A stretch of DNA of 64,000 nucleotides from Zoogloea sp. 1C4. GTDB taxonomy: Bacteria > Pseudomonadota > Gammaproteobacteria > Burkholderiales > Rhodocyclaceae. The stretch lies in NCBI RefSeq assembly GCF_009469605.1, contig NZ_SSXU01000005.1, forward strand, positions 141,857 through 205,856, given 5' to 3'. The notes under the pieces were generated by a model that saw nothing but the letters and a program-made list of their open reading frames with translations, made no database searches and had not been told where the DNA came from. A program made the translations under genes and the position numbers. This document shows positions 38,341 to 48,175 of the stretch, one piece after another; positions within the stretch are counted from its first letter, which is position 1; each line of letters begins with the position of its first letter.

Positions 38341-40269
38341 ATGTGCGGCATTGCTGGCCTTTTTGATACCCGCGGCAGTCGTGACTTCGATCGCGACCTG
38401 ATGAAGCGGATGAACGACATCCAGTTCCATCGTGGGCCGGATGAGGGTGATCTTCACTTCGAGCCCGGCGTGGCCCTGGGCCATCGCCGCCTGTCGATCA
38501 TCGATCTCTCCACCGGGCAGCAGCCGCTGTTCAACGAAGACGGCACCGTGGCCGTGGTGTTCAACGGCGAGATCTACAACTTCCAGGAACTCGTGCCCGA
38601 GCTCGAAGCCCTCGGCCACCGTTTCCACACCCGCAGCGACACCGAAGTCATCGTCCACGCCTGGGAATCCTGGGGTGAGGAGTGCGTTCAGCGTTTCCGC
38701 GGGATGTTCGCCTTCGCCCTGTGGGATCGCAACAAGCAGACCTTCTTCATCGCCCGCGACCGCCTGGGCGTGAAGCCGTTCTACTACGCGATCCTTGACG
38801 ACGGCACGCTGGTCTTCGGTTCCGAACTCAAGGTGCTGATGCAGCACCCGGGCCTCGACCGCCGCATCGACCCCCACGCGGTCGAAGAATATTTCGCCCT
38901 TGGCTACGTGGCCGAGCCGCGCACCATCTTCAAGGGCGCGAAGAAGCTCCAGCCGGGCGAGAGCCTGTGCATCCGCCGCGGCCAGCCGATCCCGGCGCCC
39001 AAGCTCTACTGGGACGTGCGCTTCACGCTGGACAACCCGTTGTCCCTCGAAGATGCCACCGCCGAGCTCACCGAACGCCTGCGCGAATCCGTCCGCCTGC
39101 GCATGATCTCCGACGTACCGCTGGGCGCCTTCCTGTCCGGTGGCGTGGATTCCAGCGCCGTGGTGGCGACCATGGCCGGCCTGTCGTCCGATCCGGTCAA
39201 CACCTGCTCGATCGCCTTCGACGATCCGGCCTTCAACGAATCCGAGTTCGCCAAGATGGTGGCCGACCGCTACCAGACCCGGCACTACGTCGAGACCGTC
39301 AAGTCCGACGACTTCGACCTCATCGACACCCTGGCGGCGCTCTACGACGAGCCCTACGCCGACAGCTCGGCGATCCCGACCTATCGGGTCTGTCAGCTCG
39401 CCCGCAAGCACGTCACCGTGGCCTTGTCGGGCGATGGCGGCGACGAGAGCATGGGCGGCTATCGCCGCTACCGCATGCATCTGATGGAAGAAAAGATGCG
39501 CGGCTCGATGCCCGCCGGCATCCGCCGTCCGGTGTTCGGGCTGCTCGGCCGGATGTATCCCAAGGCCGACTGGGCGCCGCGGATGTTCCGCGCCAAGACC
39601 ACCTTCCAGGCCCTGGCCCGGGATTCGGTGCAGGCGTATTTCCACTCCGTGTCGATCCTGCGCGACGACATGCGGCGCAGCCTGTTCTCCAGCAAGTTCC
39701 GCGCGGAGCTCTCCGGCTACAACGCGCTTGAGGTCTTCCGCCGTCACGGCAACGCCGCGCAGACAGACGACCCGCTGGCCCTCATCCAGTACCTCGACAC
39801 CAAGACCTACCTCGTGGGCGACATCAACACCAAGGTCGACCGCGCCAGCATGGCCCACTCCCTCGAAGTGCGCGAGCCGCTGATGGACCACAAGCTGGTC
39901 GAATGGCTGGCCACGCTGCCGTCCGGCCTCAAGATCAAGGGCCAGGAAGGCAAGTACGTCTTCAAGAAGGCGATGGAGCCGATGCTGCCCCGCGACGTCC
40001 TGTATCGCCCCAAGATGGGCTTTGCGGTGCCGCTGGCCCGCTGGTTCCGCGGCCCGCTCAAGGAGCGCGTGCGCGAGGCCATCCTGGGTTCCACGCTCGC
40101 CGAAACCGGCATCTTCAACCGCGAATATCTCGAGCATCTGGTCGATGCCCACCAGTCCGGCGCCCGCGACTACAGCGCGCCCCTGTGGACCACCATGATG
40201 TTCGAAGCCTTCCTGCGTAACAGCCAAGCCGCGGCCCCGAAACCCGCCGTGGCCGTGATGAGTCAGTAA
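38341..40269 (+). CDS. XrtA/PEP-CTERM asparagine synthase-type amidotransferase
   Basis: 642 residues. Catalytic Cys2 in MCGIAGLFD (glutaminase domain, about 1-210) and an ATP-pyrophosphatase-type synthase domain with LSGGVDSSAVVA and SGDGGDESMGGY. This is the amidotransferase family of EPS loci (TIGR03108), related to AsnB. It probably amidates a sugar acid or amino-acid group of the polymer rather than making free asparagine. In Zoogloea an asnB-like gene of this kind is linked to floc formation (recollection). The next gene starts directly after its stop. Confidence 0.92.
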   Translation: MCGIAGLFDTRGSRDFDRDLMKRMNDIQFHRGPDEGDLHFEPGVALGHRRLSIIDLSTGQQPLFNEDGTVAVVFNGEIYNFQELVPELEALGHRFHTRSDTEVIVHAWESWGEECVQRFRGMFAFALWDRNKQTFFIARDRLGVKPFYYAILDDGTLVFGSELKVLMQHPGLDRRIDPHAVEEYFALGYVAEPRTIFKGAKKLQPGESLCIRRGQPIPAPKLYWDVRFTLDNPLSLEDATAELTERLRESVRLRMISDVPLGAFLSGGVDSSAVVATMAGLSSDPVNTCSIAFDDPAFNESEFAKMVADRYQTRHYVETVKSDDFDLIDTLAALYDEPYADSSAIPTYRVCQLARKHVTVALSGDGGDESMGGYRRYRMHLMEEKMRGSMPAGIRRPVFGLLGRMYPKADWAPRMFRAKTTFQALARDSVQAYFHSVSILRDDMRRSLFSSKFRAELSGYNALEVFRRHGNAAQTDDPLALIQYLDTKTYLVGDINTKVDRASMAHSLEVREPLMDHKLVEWLATLPSGLKIKGQEGKYVFKKAMEPMLPRDVLYRPKMGFAVPLARWFRGPLKERVREAILGSTLAETGIFNREYLEHLVDAHQSGARDYSAPLWTTMMFEAFLRNSQAAAPKPAVAVMSQ

Positions 40270-41475
40270 ATGCGCGTCCTCCACGTTCTCGATCACTCGA
40301 TCCCGCTGCACAGCGGCTACACCTTCCGCACCGCGGCCATCCTGCGCGAACAGCGCGCCCTGGGCTGGGAGACCTTCCACGTCACCTCGCCCAAGCAGGG
40401 CAAGACCGCCGCGGCCATGGAAGACGTGGACGGCCTGCGCTTCTACCGTTCCGAGGTGCCGCCCGCTGGCCCGGCCGGGATCAACGAATGGCGCCTGATC
40501 CGCGCCACCGAAGCCCGCCTCGAACAGCTCGCCCGCGAACTGCGTCCGGATGTCATCCACGCCCACTCGCCGGTGCTCAACGCCATCCCGGCGATCCGCG
40601 TCGGCCGTCGGCTGGGGATTCCCGTCGTCTATGAAATCCGCGCCTTCTGGGAAGACGCCGCGGTGGACCACGGCACCACCTCCGAAGGCAGCCTGCGCTA
40701 CCGTGCCACCCGCGCCCTCGAAACCTGGGCCATCAAGCGCGTCGATCACGTGTTCACCATCTGCGAAGGCCTGCGCCGCGACATCGTCGCCCGGGGCGTT
40801 CCCGAAACCAAGGTGACGGTCATCCCCAACGCCGTGGACGTGGAAGGTTTCCAGCTTTCCGGCGCCGCGGACGAAACCCTCAAGGCCAAGCTGGGCCTGC
40901 AGGGCAAGACGGTGCTGGGCTTCGTGGGTTCGTTCTACGCCTACGAAGGCCTCGATCTGCTCCTTGACGCCTTCGCCGCGATGCACGCTGGCCAGCCGGA
41001 TCTGCGCGTGCTGCTGGTTGGCGGTGGCCCCCAGGACGCCAACCTCAAGGCCCAGGCCCAGCGCCTCGGCATCGCCGACAAGGTGGTGTTCACCGGCCGC
41101 GTGCCCCATTCCGAAGTCAGCCGTTACTACGACCTGATCGACCTGCTGGCCTATCCGCGCCACTCGATGCGCCTGACCGAGCTGGTCACGCCGCTCAAGC
41201 CGCTGGAGGCGATGGCCCAGGGCCGCATCTTCGTGGCCTCGGATGTGGGCGGCCACAAGGAACTCATCCGCGACGGGGAGACCGGTCGCCTGTTCGCCGC
41301 CGGCCAGGTGCCCGCGTTGGTCGCCACCCTCAACGACATGCTGGCCCACCGCGACCGCTGGGCTGCCATGCGCACCGCCGGCCGCCACTTCGTCGAAGAC
41401 GTGCGCAACTGGAAGAACAGCGTCGCCAACTACAAGGCGGTGTACGGTCGGCTCGCGCCGAGATCGGCGGCATGA
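40270..41475 (+). CDS. XrtA-associated glycosyltransferase (TIGR04063-like)
   Basis: 401 residues; ATG directly follows the previous TAA. N-terminus MRVLHVLDHSIPLHSGYTFR is the signature of the exosortase-A-associated stp3 family. GT4 C-terminal half: GFVGSFYAYEGLDLLLDAFA and the EX7E-like segment VTPLKPLEAMAQG. It builds the EPS repeat in the cytoplasm. Overlaps the next gene by 4 bases. Confidence 0.9.
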   Translation: MRVLHVLDHSIPLHSGYTFRTAAILREQRALGWETFHVTSPKQGKTAAAMEDVDGLRFYRSEVPPAGPAGINEWRLIRATEARLEQLARELRPDVIHAHSPVLNAIPAIRVGRRLGIPVVYEIRAFWEDAAVDHGTTSEGSLRYRATRALETWAIKRVDHVFTICEGLRRDIVARGVPETKVTVIPNAVDVEGFQLSGAADETLKAKLGLQGKTVLGFVGSFYAYEGLDLLLDAFAAMHAGQPDLRVLLVGGGPQDANLKAQAQRLGIADKVVFTGRVPHSEVSRYYDLIDLLAYPRHSMRLTELVTPLKPLEAMAQGRIFVASDVGGHKELIRDGETGRLFAAGQVPALVATLNDMLAHRDRWAAMRTAGRHFVEDVRNWKNSVANYKAVYGRLAPRSAA

Positions 41476-42572
41476 AATTCGCTGATCTGAAGATTGCGCT
41501 GGTTGGTCCGCTGCCGCCGCCTGCCGGTGGCATGGCCAACCAGACCCGGCAGCTCGGGGAGCTGCTGCGCGGGGAGGGCGCCGAAGTCGAGGTGGTGCAG
41601 GTGAATGCTCCGTACCGCCCGGCCTGGGCCGAAAAGCTCAAGGGCGTCCGCGCGCTGTTCCGGTTGGTGCCGTATCTGCTGCACCTGTGGCGCGCCGCCG
41701 GCAAGGCGGATCTGCTCCACGTGATGGCCAACTCCGGCTGGTCGTGGCATCTGTTTGCCGCGCCGGCGATCTGGATCGGCAGCCTGCGCGGCAAGCCGGT
41801 GGTGGTCAATTATCGGGGTGGCGAGGCCGAACCTTTCCTCAATCGTTCTGCCGACTCCGTACGCGCGAGCATGCGGCGTGCGGCGATGCTGGTGCTGCCG
41901 TCCGGCTTCCTGAAAGAGGTCTTCGACCGCTTCGGGATGGAGGGGCGGATCGTCTCCAACATCATCGATCTGGCGCGTTTCCGCCCGGCGGACGCGACCC
42001 GCACGCCGGCGGCCCACATCGTGGTGGCCCGCAACCTGGAGCCCATCTACGGCATCGACACCGCGCTGAAGGCCTTCGCGCGGGTGGCCAAGGCGCGCCG
42101 CGACGCCCGCCTGTCGGTGGCCGGCACCGGCCCCCAGGCCGCCGAGCTGCAGGCCCTGGCCGCCAGCCTCGGGATTGCCGACAAGGTCGTCTTTACCGGC
42201 CGCCTCGACCGCGACCAGATGGCCGCGCTGTACCGGGATTCCGATCTGACCTTCAACCCGAGCCGGGTGGACAACATGCCCAACTCGGTGCTCGAAGCGC
42301 TGGCGAGTGGTGTGCCGGTGGTCACCACCAACGTGGGCGGGATTCCGTTCATCGTCGAGCACGAAGTCACCGCGCTGCTGGTGCCTGCCGACGACCCGCA
42401 GGCGATGGCCGATGCCGCGCTGCGCTTCCTCAACGATGCGGCCCTGGCGGCGCGAATCCGCGCCGCGGGCCAGGACGACGTCCGGCGCTACGCCTGGTCG
42501 GCCGTCAAGAATGAACTGCTTGCCGCGTACGCCGACGCCTGCCGTGCCTCGGGCGCGGCCCGCCGGACGTAG
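41472..42572 (+). CDS. Glycosyltransferase family 4
   Basis: 366 residues. N-terminal GLPPPAGG-like stretch (LVGPLPPPAGGMANQTRQL) and a GT4 C-terminal domain with NMPNSVLEALASGVPVVTTN. Cytoplasmic sugar transfer in EPS assembly; donor unknown. Start overlaps the preceding gene by 4 bases, so translation is coupled. It is less specific than the three preceding XrtA-type transferases and may be a strain-variable part of the locus. Confidence 0.85.
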   Translation: MKFADLKIALVGPLPPPAGGMANQTRQLGELLRGEGAEVEVVQVNAPYRPAWAEKLKGVRALFRLVPYLLHLWRAAGKADLLHVMANSGWSWHLFAAPAIWIGSLRGKPVVVNYRGGEAEPFLNRSADSVRASMRRAAMLVLPSGFLKEVFDRFGMEGRIVSNIIDLARFRPADATRTPAAHIVVARNLEPIYGIDTALKAFARVAKARRDARLSVAGTGPQAAELQALAASLGIADKVVFTGRLDRDQMAALYRDSDLTFNPSRVDNMPNSVLEALASGVPVVTTNVGGIPFIVEHEVTALLVPADDPQAMADAALRFLNDAALAARIRAAGQDDVRRYAWSAVKNELLAAYADACRASGAARRT

Positions 42573-42580
42573 GAGCCCAC

Positions 42581-43933
42581 ATGTCTGACCTGTACACCCG
42601 CTTCGTCGCCAACGTCCTCTTTCCCGTCCAGGAACGCCTGAAGCACCACGACACCGTGGCGATCCGCCAGGAAATGGAAGACGTCCAGTGGTGGCCCCGG
42701 GAGCGCATCCTCGAAAAACAGGCCCAGCGCCTGAAGGCTTTTCTGGCCGACATCGGCGCCCACACGCCGTACTACCGCGAACTCTTCGCCCGCACCGGTT
42801 TCGATCCGAACAAGGTGACCGGCCCGGCCGACCTGCAGAAGCTGCCCTTTCTCACCAAGGCGGTGATCAAGCAGAACAGCGACGGCCTGCGCGCCGACGA
42901 CGCCAAGGGCCTGGCGCGCTTCAATACCGGCGGATCGAGCGGCGAGCCGCTGATCTTCTTCATCGGCACCGAGCGCGTCACCCACGATGTGGCCGCCAAG
43001 TGGCGCGCCACCCGCTGGTGGGACGTGGACATCGGCGATCCGGAGATCGTCATCTGGGGTTCGCCCATCGAACTGGGGACCCAGGACCGCGTGCGCCTGA
43101 TCCGCGACAAGCTGATGCGCACCGAGCTGCTGCCGGCCTTCGAGATGTCCGACGCCAAGGTCGAGGGTTTCATCGCCCGCATCCGCGAGATGCGCCCGAA
43201 GATGCTCTTCGGCTATCCGTCGGCCATCAGCCACATCGCCGCCCACGCCGAGAAGAAGGGCATCCGTCTGGACGATCTGGGCATCAAGGTGGTGTTCGTC
43301 ACGTCGGAGCGACTCTACGACCACCAGCGCGAAGTCATCAGCCGGCTGTTCAAGGCGCCGGTCGCCAACGGCTACGGCGGCCGCGACGCGGGCTTCATCG
43401 CCCACGCCTGCCCGTCGGGCTCGATGCACATCACCGCCGAGGACATCGTCGTCGAGATCATCGACAGCGATGGCAATGTGCTGCCCCCGGGGCAGTCGGG
43501 CGAGATCGTCGTGACACACCTCGCAACAAGAGATTACCCATTCGTGCGCTACCGCACGGGCGATGTCGGTGTCCTGAGCGATCATGCCTGTCCATGTGGT
43601 CGGGGACTGCCCATTCTGAGCGAGATCCAGGGGCGCAGCACCGATTTCGTGATCGCTGCCGACGGAACCGTGATGCACGGCCTGTCGCTGATCTATGTGC
43701 TCCGGGATATTCCCGGGGTGGCATCGTTCAAGATCGTCCAGGAAACCAAGGCCCTGACGACGGTCTTCGTGATTCCCGGCGCGGCTTTCGAACCCGGCGA
43801 CGTGGGGCGCATCGAGAGCGGCCTGAAGCGTCGCCTGGGAGAGTCGGTCGCCATCGACGTCAAGCTGGTGGACGAGATTCCGGCCGAGAAGTCCGGCAAG
43901 TTCCGCTACGTGATCAGCCGCGTCGCGGCCTGA
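42581..43933 (+). CDS. CapK-like adenylate-forming enzyme (phenylacetate-CoA ligase family)
   Basis: 450 residues. The adenylate-forming motif NTGGSSGEPLIFF, the mid-domain block YPSAISHIAAHAEKKG, and a C-terminal RYRTGDVG...GRGLPILSEIQGRSTDF pattern match the PaaK/CapK family. In polysaccharide loci such enzymes activate an acyl or amino acid as adenylate for attachment to sugars. No phenylacetate pathway gene is nearby, so a role in polymer decoration fits better. Substrate unknown. Confidence 0.85.
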   Translation: MSDLYTRFVANVLFPVQERLKHHDTVAIRQEMEDVQWWPRERILEKQAQRLKAFLADIGAHTPYYRELFARTGFDPNKVTGPADLQKLPFLTKAVIKQNSDGLRADDAKGLARFNTGGSSGEPLIFFIGTERVTHDVAAKWRATRWWDVDIGDPEIVIWGSPIELGTQDRVRLIRDKLMRTELLPAFEMSDAKVEGFIARIREMRPKMLFGYPSAISHIAAHAEKKGIRLDDLGIKVVFVTSERLYDHQREVISRLFKAPVANGYGGRDAGFIAHACPSGSMHITAEDIVVEIIDSDGNVLPPGQSGEIVVTHLATRDYPFVRYRTGDVGVLSDHACPCGRGLPILSEIQGRSTDFVIAADGTVMHGLSLIYVLRDIPGVASFKIVQETKALTTVFVIPGAAFEPGDVGRIESGLKRRLGESVAIDVKLVDEIPAEKSGKFRYVISRVAA

Positions 43934-43981
43934 CAGGGTTTGGGTGGTTGACGGTCTTGCTGACCGATTGGGGCAAATGCA

Positions 43982-45337
43982 GTGCGTGACATACTGGTCT
44001 TATTACTCTTCTCGTACGGCGCCCTGAGGGCACTGAAGTCGCCGTACAACGGCGCGCTGCTGTGGGTGTGGATCGGCCTGATGAACCCCCACCGGCTGGG
44101 CTGGGGTTTTGCCTACACCATGCCGCTGGCGATGATCTCGGCCGTGCTGATCGTCATCGCGATGGCCGCCCATCCCAAGCATGTGAGCGCCCCGACGGCG
44201 CCACCCGTGACCGTGCTGGCGATCTTCGTGGCGTGGATGGGCATCACCACGCTCACCGCGATCCACCAGCCCGAGAGCCTCTCGATCTACCTCGACGTCA
44301 TCAAGGTGCTGATGATGGTGCTGGTGGTGGCCTCGACCATGCAGACGCGGGAACAGATTACCGGCTTCGTGGGCGTCACCGCGATGTCGATTGCCTACTT
44401 CGGGGCGAAGGGCGGCCTGTTCACCCTGATGACCGGTGGTTCGTTCCGGGTGTGGGGGCCGCCGCAGAGCGTGGTGGAGGGCAACAATGAGCTCGCCGTC
44501 GCCCTCGTGATCACCATTCCGCTGCTGTATTTCCTGTCCCTGCAGGTGGAAAAAGTCGTGACGCTGCCGGTGCTGCGGCCCATCGGCAAGACCTGGGTGC
44601 GGCGCGGCATTTACGTCACCATGTTCCTGTGCGCGGTGGCGGCCATCGGCAGCCACTCCCGGGGCGCGCTGCTGTCGATCGCGGCGATGTTCTCGGTGTT
44701 CTGGTGGCGCAGCAAGTCGAAGCTCTCGATCGGCCTCGTGCTCCTGATCCTCTCTCCGGCGATGGTCTACTTCATGCCTGAAGAGTGGACCTCGCGGATG
44801 GAGACCATCAAGACCTACGATCAGGATGAATCCGCGCTGGGGCGTCTCAACGCCTGGATGATGGCGATCAACATCGCCAACAGCCGCGTGCTCGGCGCGG
44901 GCTTCCTCACCAACACGCCGATCATCTACCAGATGTACGCACCCAACTCGAACTTCATCCTGGTGGCGCACAGTATCTACTTCCAGGTGCTGGGCCAGCA
45001 CGGTTACATCGGGCTGATCCTCTACCTGCTGTTCTGGGGGCTGACCTACCGGACCGCCGGGCGCCTGATGAAGTATGCGGTGGATCGCCCGGATTTCGAA
45101 TGGGCCGGCCAGCTCGGTTCGATGGTCAAGGTGAGCCTGATCGGCTTTGCGGTGGGCGGCGCCTTCCTGAGCCTGGCCTATTGGGACATGCCGTTCTATT
45201 TCATGGCGATGGTCGTGATGACCGAAAAGTGGATCAAGAAACGACTGGCCGAGGAGTCGGCCACTGCAGGCGCGACGCCCGCCGGACAGTCCCCGGCGCA
45301 GGCCGGAGTCGGCCGCCTGCAGGCAACTTCCAGCTGA
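43982..45337 (+). CDS. XrtA-associated O-ligase / Wzy-like polymerase (TIGR03097-like)
   Basis: 451 residues from GTG 43982. About ten membrane helices and a large central loop with a Wzy_C-type region (VWGPPQSVVEGNNELAVALV, then SHSRGALLSIAAM), followed by LGRLNAWMMAIN. The N-terminus MRDILVLLLFSYGALRALK is typical of the putative O-glycosylation ligase of exosortase-A loci. It probably polymerises EPS units or joins glycan to a carrier at the periplasmic face. xrtA follows 12 bases later. Confidence 0.9.
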   Translation: MRDILVLLLFSYGALRALKSPYNGALLWVWIGLMNPHRLGWGFAYTMPLAMISAVLIVIAMAAHPKHVSAPTAPPVTVLAIFVAWMGITTLTAIHQPESLSIYLDVIKVLMMVLVVASTMQTREQITGFVGVTAMSIAYFGAKGGLFTLMTGGSFRVWGPPQSVVEGNNELAVALVITIPLLYFLSLQVEKVVTLPVLRPIGKTWVRRGIYVTMFLCAVAAIGSHSRGALLSIAAMFSVFWWRSKSKLSIGLVLLILSPAMVYFMPEEWTSRMETIKTYDQDESALGRLNAWMMAINIANSRVLGAGFLTNTPIIYQMYAPNSNFILVAHSIYFQVLGQHGYIGLILYLLFWGLTYRTAGRLMKYAVDRPDFEWAGQLGSMVKVSLIGFAVGGAFLSLAYWDMPFYFMAMVVMTEKWIKKRLAEESATAGATPAGQSPAQAGVGRLQATSS

Positions 45338-45349
45338 CGAGACACATTG

Positions 45350-46918
45350 ATGACTTCTCTTGACCATAAATCGACTGCCATGCCTGATCAGCTGATCGAC
45401 AGCAAGGTGCTTTCCGGCACCCGGCGGGGTAGCGGCCTCCTTGGGCTGGTCGTCGTGCTCATCGCCTGGGGCGCGATCCTCTTCAGCTTCCGCACCCAGG
45501 TGCGGATGGTGCTCGACGCCTGGGACACGCTGCCCAGCCACGAGCACGGCTACGTGGTGCTGGTGGTGGTGGCCTACCTGCTGTGGAGCAAGCTGCCGGT
45601 GCTGCGCGGAGAATACTGCTGTCCGTCCTGGAAGGGCTTTGCGGCGCTCGTCCTGACCGGCTTCCTCGCCATGCTGGGCGAGCTGGTGTCTGTGGCGGCG
45701 GTGGTGCAGTTCGCCATCGTGCTGATGATGATCAGCGCAGTCTGGGCGGTGACGGGCGACGAGATCTTCCGCCGCGTGCTCGGCCCGCTGTTCTTCCTGC
45801 TGTTTGCGGTGCCCTTCGGCCAGGAGATCCTGCCGGTGCTGATGAACTGGACGGCCGACGCCACCGTCGTGGCCCTGCGTCACAGCGGCGTGCCGGTCTA
45901 TCAGGAAGGCCGCAACTTCGTCATTCCGAGCGGCCAGTGGTCGGTGGTGGAAGCCTGTGGCGGTATCCGCTACCTGCTCACCTCGGTGTTCATCGGCGCG
46001 GTCTTCGCGTATCTCACCTACACCCAGTGGCGCAAGCGCATCCTGTTCATGCTTTGGGCCATCGTGATGCCGCTGATCGCCAACTGGATCCGCGCCTACG
46101 TCATCGTGATGGTGGCCCACAAGACCGCCAACGAGTGGGGCCTCGGCCTGAGCCACATTGCCTTGGGCTGGGTGATCTTCGGCGTCTCGATCTTCGCGAG
46201 CTTCGCCATCGGGGCCCGCTGGCGCGACCCGGTGCCCGAGCACGCCCCGTCGAGCCATGGCGTCCAGGCGCCAATGCCGGTCCTGATGGGCGCGACCCTG
46301 CTTGCCGCGGCGATTCCCTTCGGCTGGCATATGGTCGTGCAGGTCCTCCAGGCGCCGGATTCGTCCGACACGCCGTCGTTGCGGCTTGAATCCCTGGCAA
46401 GCCTGCCCCAGGGCGAGTCGGCCGACGACGCGATTCGCCCCCATTTCCCGGGTGCGCGGGTGGTCCATCAGGCGACCTACACGTATCAGGGCCAGCCGGT
46501 CGACGTTTTTGTCGCCTATTATCGTAATCAGACGCAGGGCACCGAGCTGATCAACATCCAGAATCAGCTCGAACCCACCAAGAAATGGGGCTGGTCGATC
46601 TCCACCCAGCCGCCCAACGACAGCCCGAACGTGCCGAATGTGCGGCTCGAAGGCTTCGTGAAGAAAGGCGTCCATGCTGCCGTCTATCATTTCTACTGGG
46701 TGAATGGCATGACCACCACCAGCGATTTCACCAGCAAGATCCTCGAAGCCCTGTCGCGGCTCCGTGGCCGGGGCGACGATGCTGCTGCGGTGGCGATCAC
46801 CGCCTACAGCCCCGACAGCGTCGAGGCTGCCCGTGTCAGGACGGCGGCCTTCGCGAACGAGCACATTGCCGGGATCCTGGCCGATCTCGAACGCACCGCG
46901 ACCGCCGACCGGAAATAA
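45350..46918 (+). CDS. xrtA: Exosortase A fused to EpsI domain
   Basis: 522 residues from ATG 45350 (an in-frame TTG immediately precedes). N-terminal eight-helix exosortase domain with the three catalytic residues Cys203 (EACGGIRYLL), Arg248 (ANWIRAY) and His269 (SHIALGW), all present. After a helix near 300-330, the C-terminal domain (about 340-520) is EpsI-type (DUF3485). Exosortase A cleaves proteins bearing a C-terminal PEP-CTERM signal, probably coupling them to glycan. No PEP-CTERM protein is encoded in this window. It sits between the O-ligase and a glycosyltransferase. Confidence 0.95.
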   Translation: MTSLDHKSTAMPDQLIDSKVLSGTRRGSGLLGLVVVLIAWGAILFSFRTQVRMVLDAWDTLPSHEHGYVVLVVVAYLLWSKLPVLRGEYCCPSWKGFAALVLTGFLAMLGELVSVAAVVQFAIVLMMISAVWAVTGDEIFRRVLGPLFFLLFAVPFGQEILPVLMNWTADATVVALRHSGVPVYQEGRNFVIPSGQWSVVEACGGIRYLLTSVFIGAVFAYLTYTQWRKRILFMLWAIVMPLIANWIRAYVIVMVAHKTANEWGLGLSHIALGWVIFGVSIFASFAIGARWRDPVPEHAPSSHGVQAPMPVLMGATLLAAAIPFGWHMVVQVLQAPDSSDTPSLRLESLASLPQGESADDAIRPHFPGARVVHQATYTYQGQPVDVFVAYYRNQTQGTELINIQNQLEPTKKWGWSISTQPPNDSPNVPNVRLEGFVKKGVHAAVYHFYWVNGMTTTSDFTSKILEALSRLRGRGDDAAAVAITAYSPDSVEAARVRTAAFANEHIAGILADLERTATADRK

Positions 46919-46924
46919 GGACGC

Positions 46925-48175
46925 ATGACCCGAAACGCGTCGGTTGGCGCATGCCTCATCGTTGCCAGCATCTTCACGCCGATCCAGGGAGGGTCTGCGA
47001 CCGTCTATTCGAACCTGTGCCGTTACGCCCCTAAGGGGCGGATGGTCGCCCTGGCGACCCGGCGCGACTACAACGACGGTGCCGAGATCGCGGGCTGGCG
47101 CGCCCATGACCAGAACTGCGGCTTTCCCGTGTACCGGCTGGATCTGCTCCGGCCGCGGATCAGCCGGCCGGCCCACAAGCTGATCGCTGCCTGGCGCTTC
47201 CTCACCATCGACGTTCCGCTGCGGCTCCGGGTCATCTGGACGGTCTGGAAGCTCATCCGCCGGCATGGCATCGAGGTCATCTGCATCGGCGAACTGGCTT
47301 CCACCGCCTGGCTGGGCGAGTTCTTCCAGCGGGTCTTCGGCAAGCGCATGGTGATCTACGTGCATGGCGAGGAAATCACCACCCGCTTCGACGCCGGTTC
47401 CTTCGGCGCCAGCAGGGCAACCCACCTGCGCGCCGCCGATGCGGTGGTCGCGGTGAGCCGCTTCACCCAGCGGGTGCTGGTGGATGAGATGGGGATTGCC
47501 CCGGATCGCGTGTGCCTCATCGAAAACGGCGTCGATACGAAACGATTCTCGCCCGGCCCGGACGACCCCGCGTTCCGCGCGCGCTTCGGGCTCGCGGGCA
47601 AGCGGATCGTGGTGGCCGTTGGCCGGCTGATCGCCCGCAAGGGTTTCGACCAGACCATCCGTGCCTGGCCCCAGGTCTTCGCCGCCCACCCCGACTGCCA
47701 TCTGCTGATCATCGGCGACGGCCCTCAGCGGGCTTCGCTGCAGGCGCTGGTCGACGAGTCCGGCGTGGCCCACAGCATCACCCTCGCGGGCGCCCTGAGC
47801 GACGCCGACCTGCTGTCTGCGTATCGCAGCGCGGTGCTGTTCGCGATGCCCAACCGCACGATGCCGGACGGCGACACCGAAGGCTTCGGGCTGACCTTCC
47901 TCGAAGCCAACGCCTGCGGCCGGGCTGTTGTAGGCGGCCGCGCGGGCGGGGCGGTCGAGGCCGTTCAGGATGGCGTCAGCGGGCTGCTGGTGAATGGCGA
48001 GCGGGTCGATGAGATCGCCGACGCGATCCTGCGGGTGCTTGGTGACGACGCCTTCCGGGCCCGCCTCGAAGCTGGCGCCCTGGCCCATGCTCAGGCCCAC
48101 AGCTGGGAGCACAGCGTCCAGATCTTCCAGAATCTCTGCGAGCGCCTGCAGAACAAGGGAGGCAAGCATGGCTGA
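46925..48175 (+). CDS. Glycosyltransferase family 4
   Basis: 416 residues. N-terminal IVASIFTPIQGGSATVYSNLCRY; C-terminal donor domain with RIVVAVGRLIARKGFDQTI and EGFGLTFLEANACGRAVVGG (EX7E motif). A retaining GT4 enzyme of the EPS locus, probably acting on the cytoplasmic side. It begins 6 bases after xrtA, overlaps the next gene by 8 bases, and is likely part of the same operon. Confidence 0.87.
   Translation: MTRNASVGACLIVASIFTPIQGGSATVYSNLCRYAPKGRMVALATRRDYNDGAEIAGWRAHDQNCGFPVYRLDLLRPRISRPAHKLIAAWRFLTIDVPLRLRVIWTVWKLIRRHGIEVICIGELASTAWLGEFFQRVFGKRMVIYVHGEEITTRFDAGSFGASRATHLRAADAVVAVSRFTQRVLVDEMGIAPDRVCLIENGVDTKRFSPGPDDPAFRARFGLAGKRIVVAVGRLIARKGFDQTIRAWPQVFAAHPDCHLLIIGDGPQRASLQALVDESGVAHSITLAGALSDADLLSAYRSAVLFAMPNRTMPDGDTEGFGLTFLEANACGRAVVGGRAGGAVEAVQDGVSGLLVNGERVDEIADAILRVLGDDAFRARLEAGALAHAQAHSWEHSVQIFQNLCERLQNKGGKHG

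Noticed and set aside
36964-41388. A 1,474-codon minus-strand open frame across four EPS genes
   Set aside because: Rich in His, Gly, Ala and Arg with no domain, and antisense to genes with clear glycosyltransferase and amidotransferase motifs.
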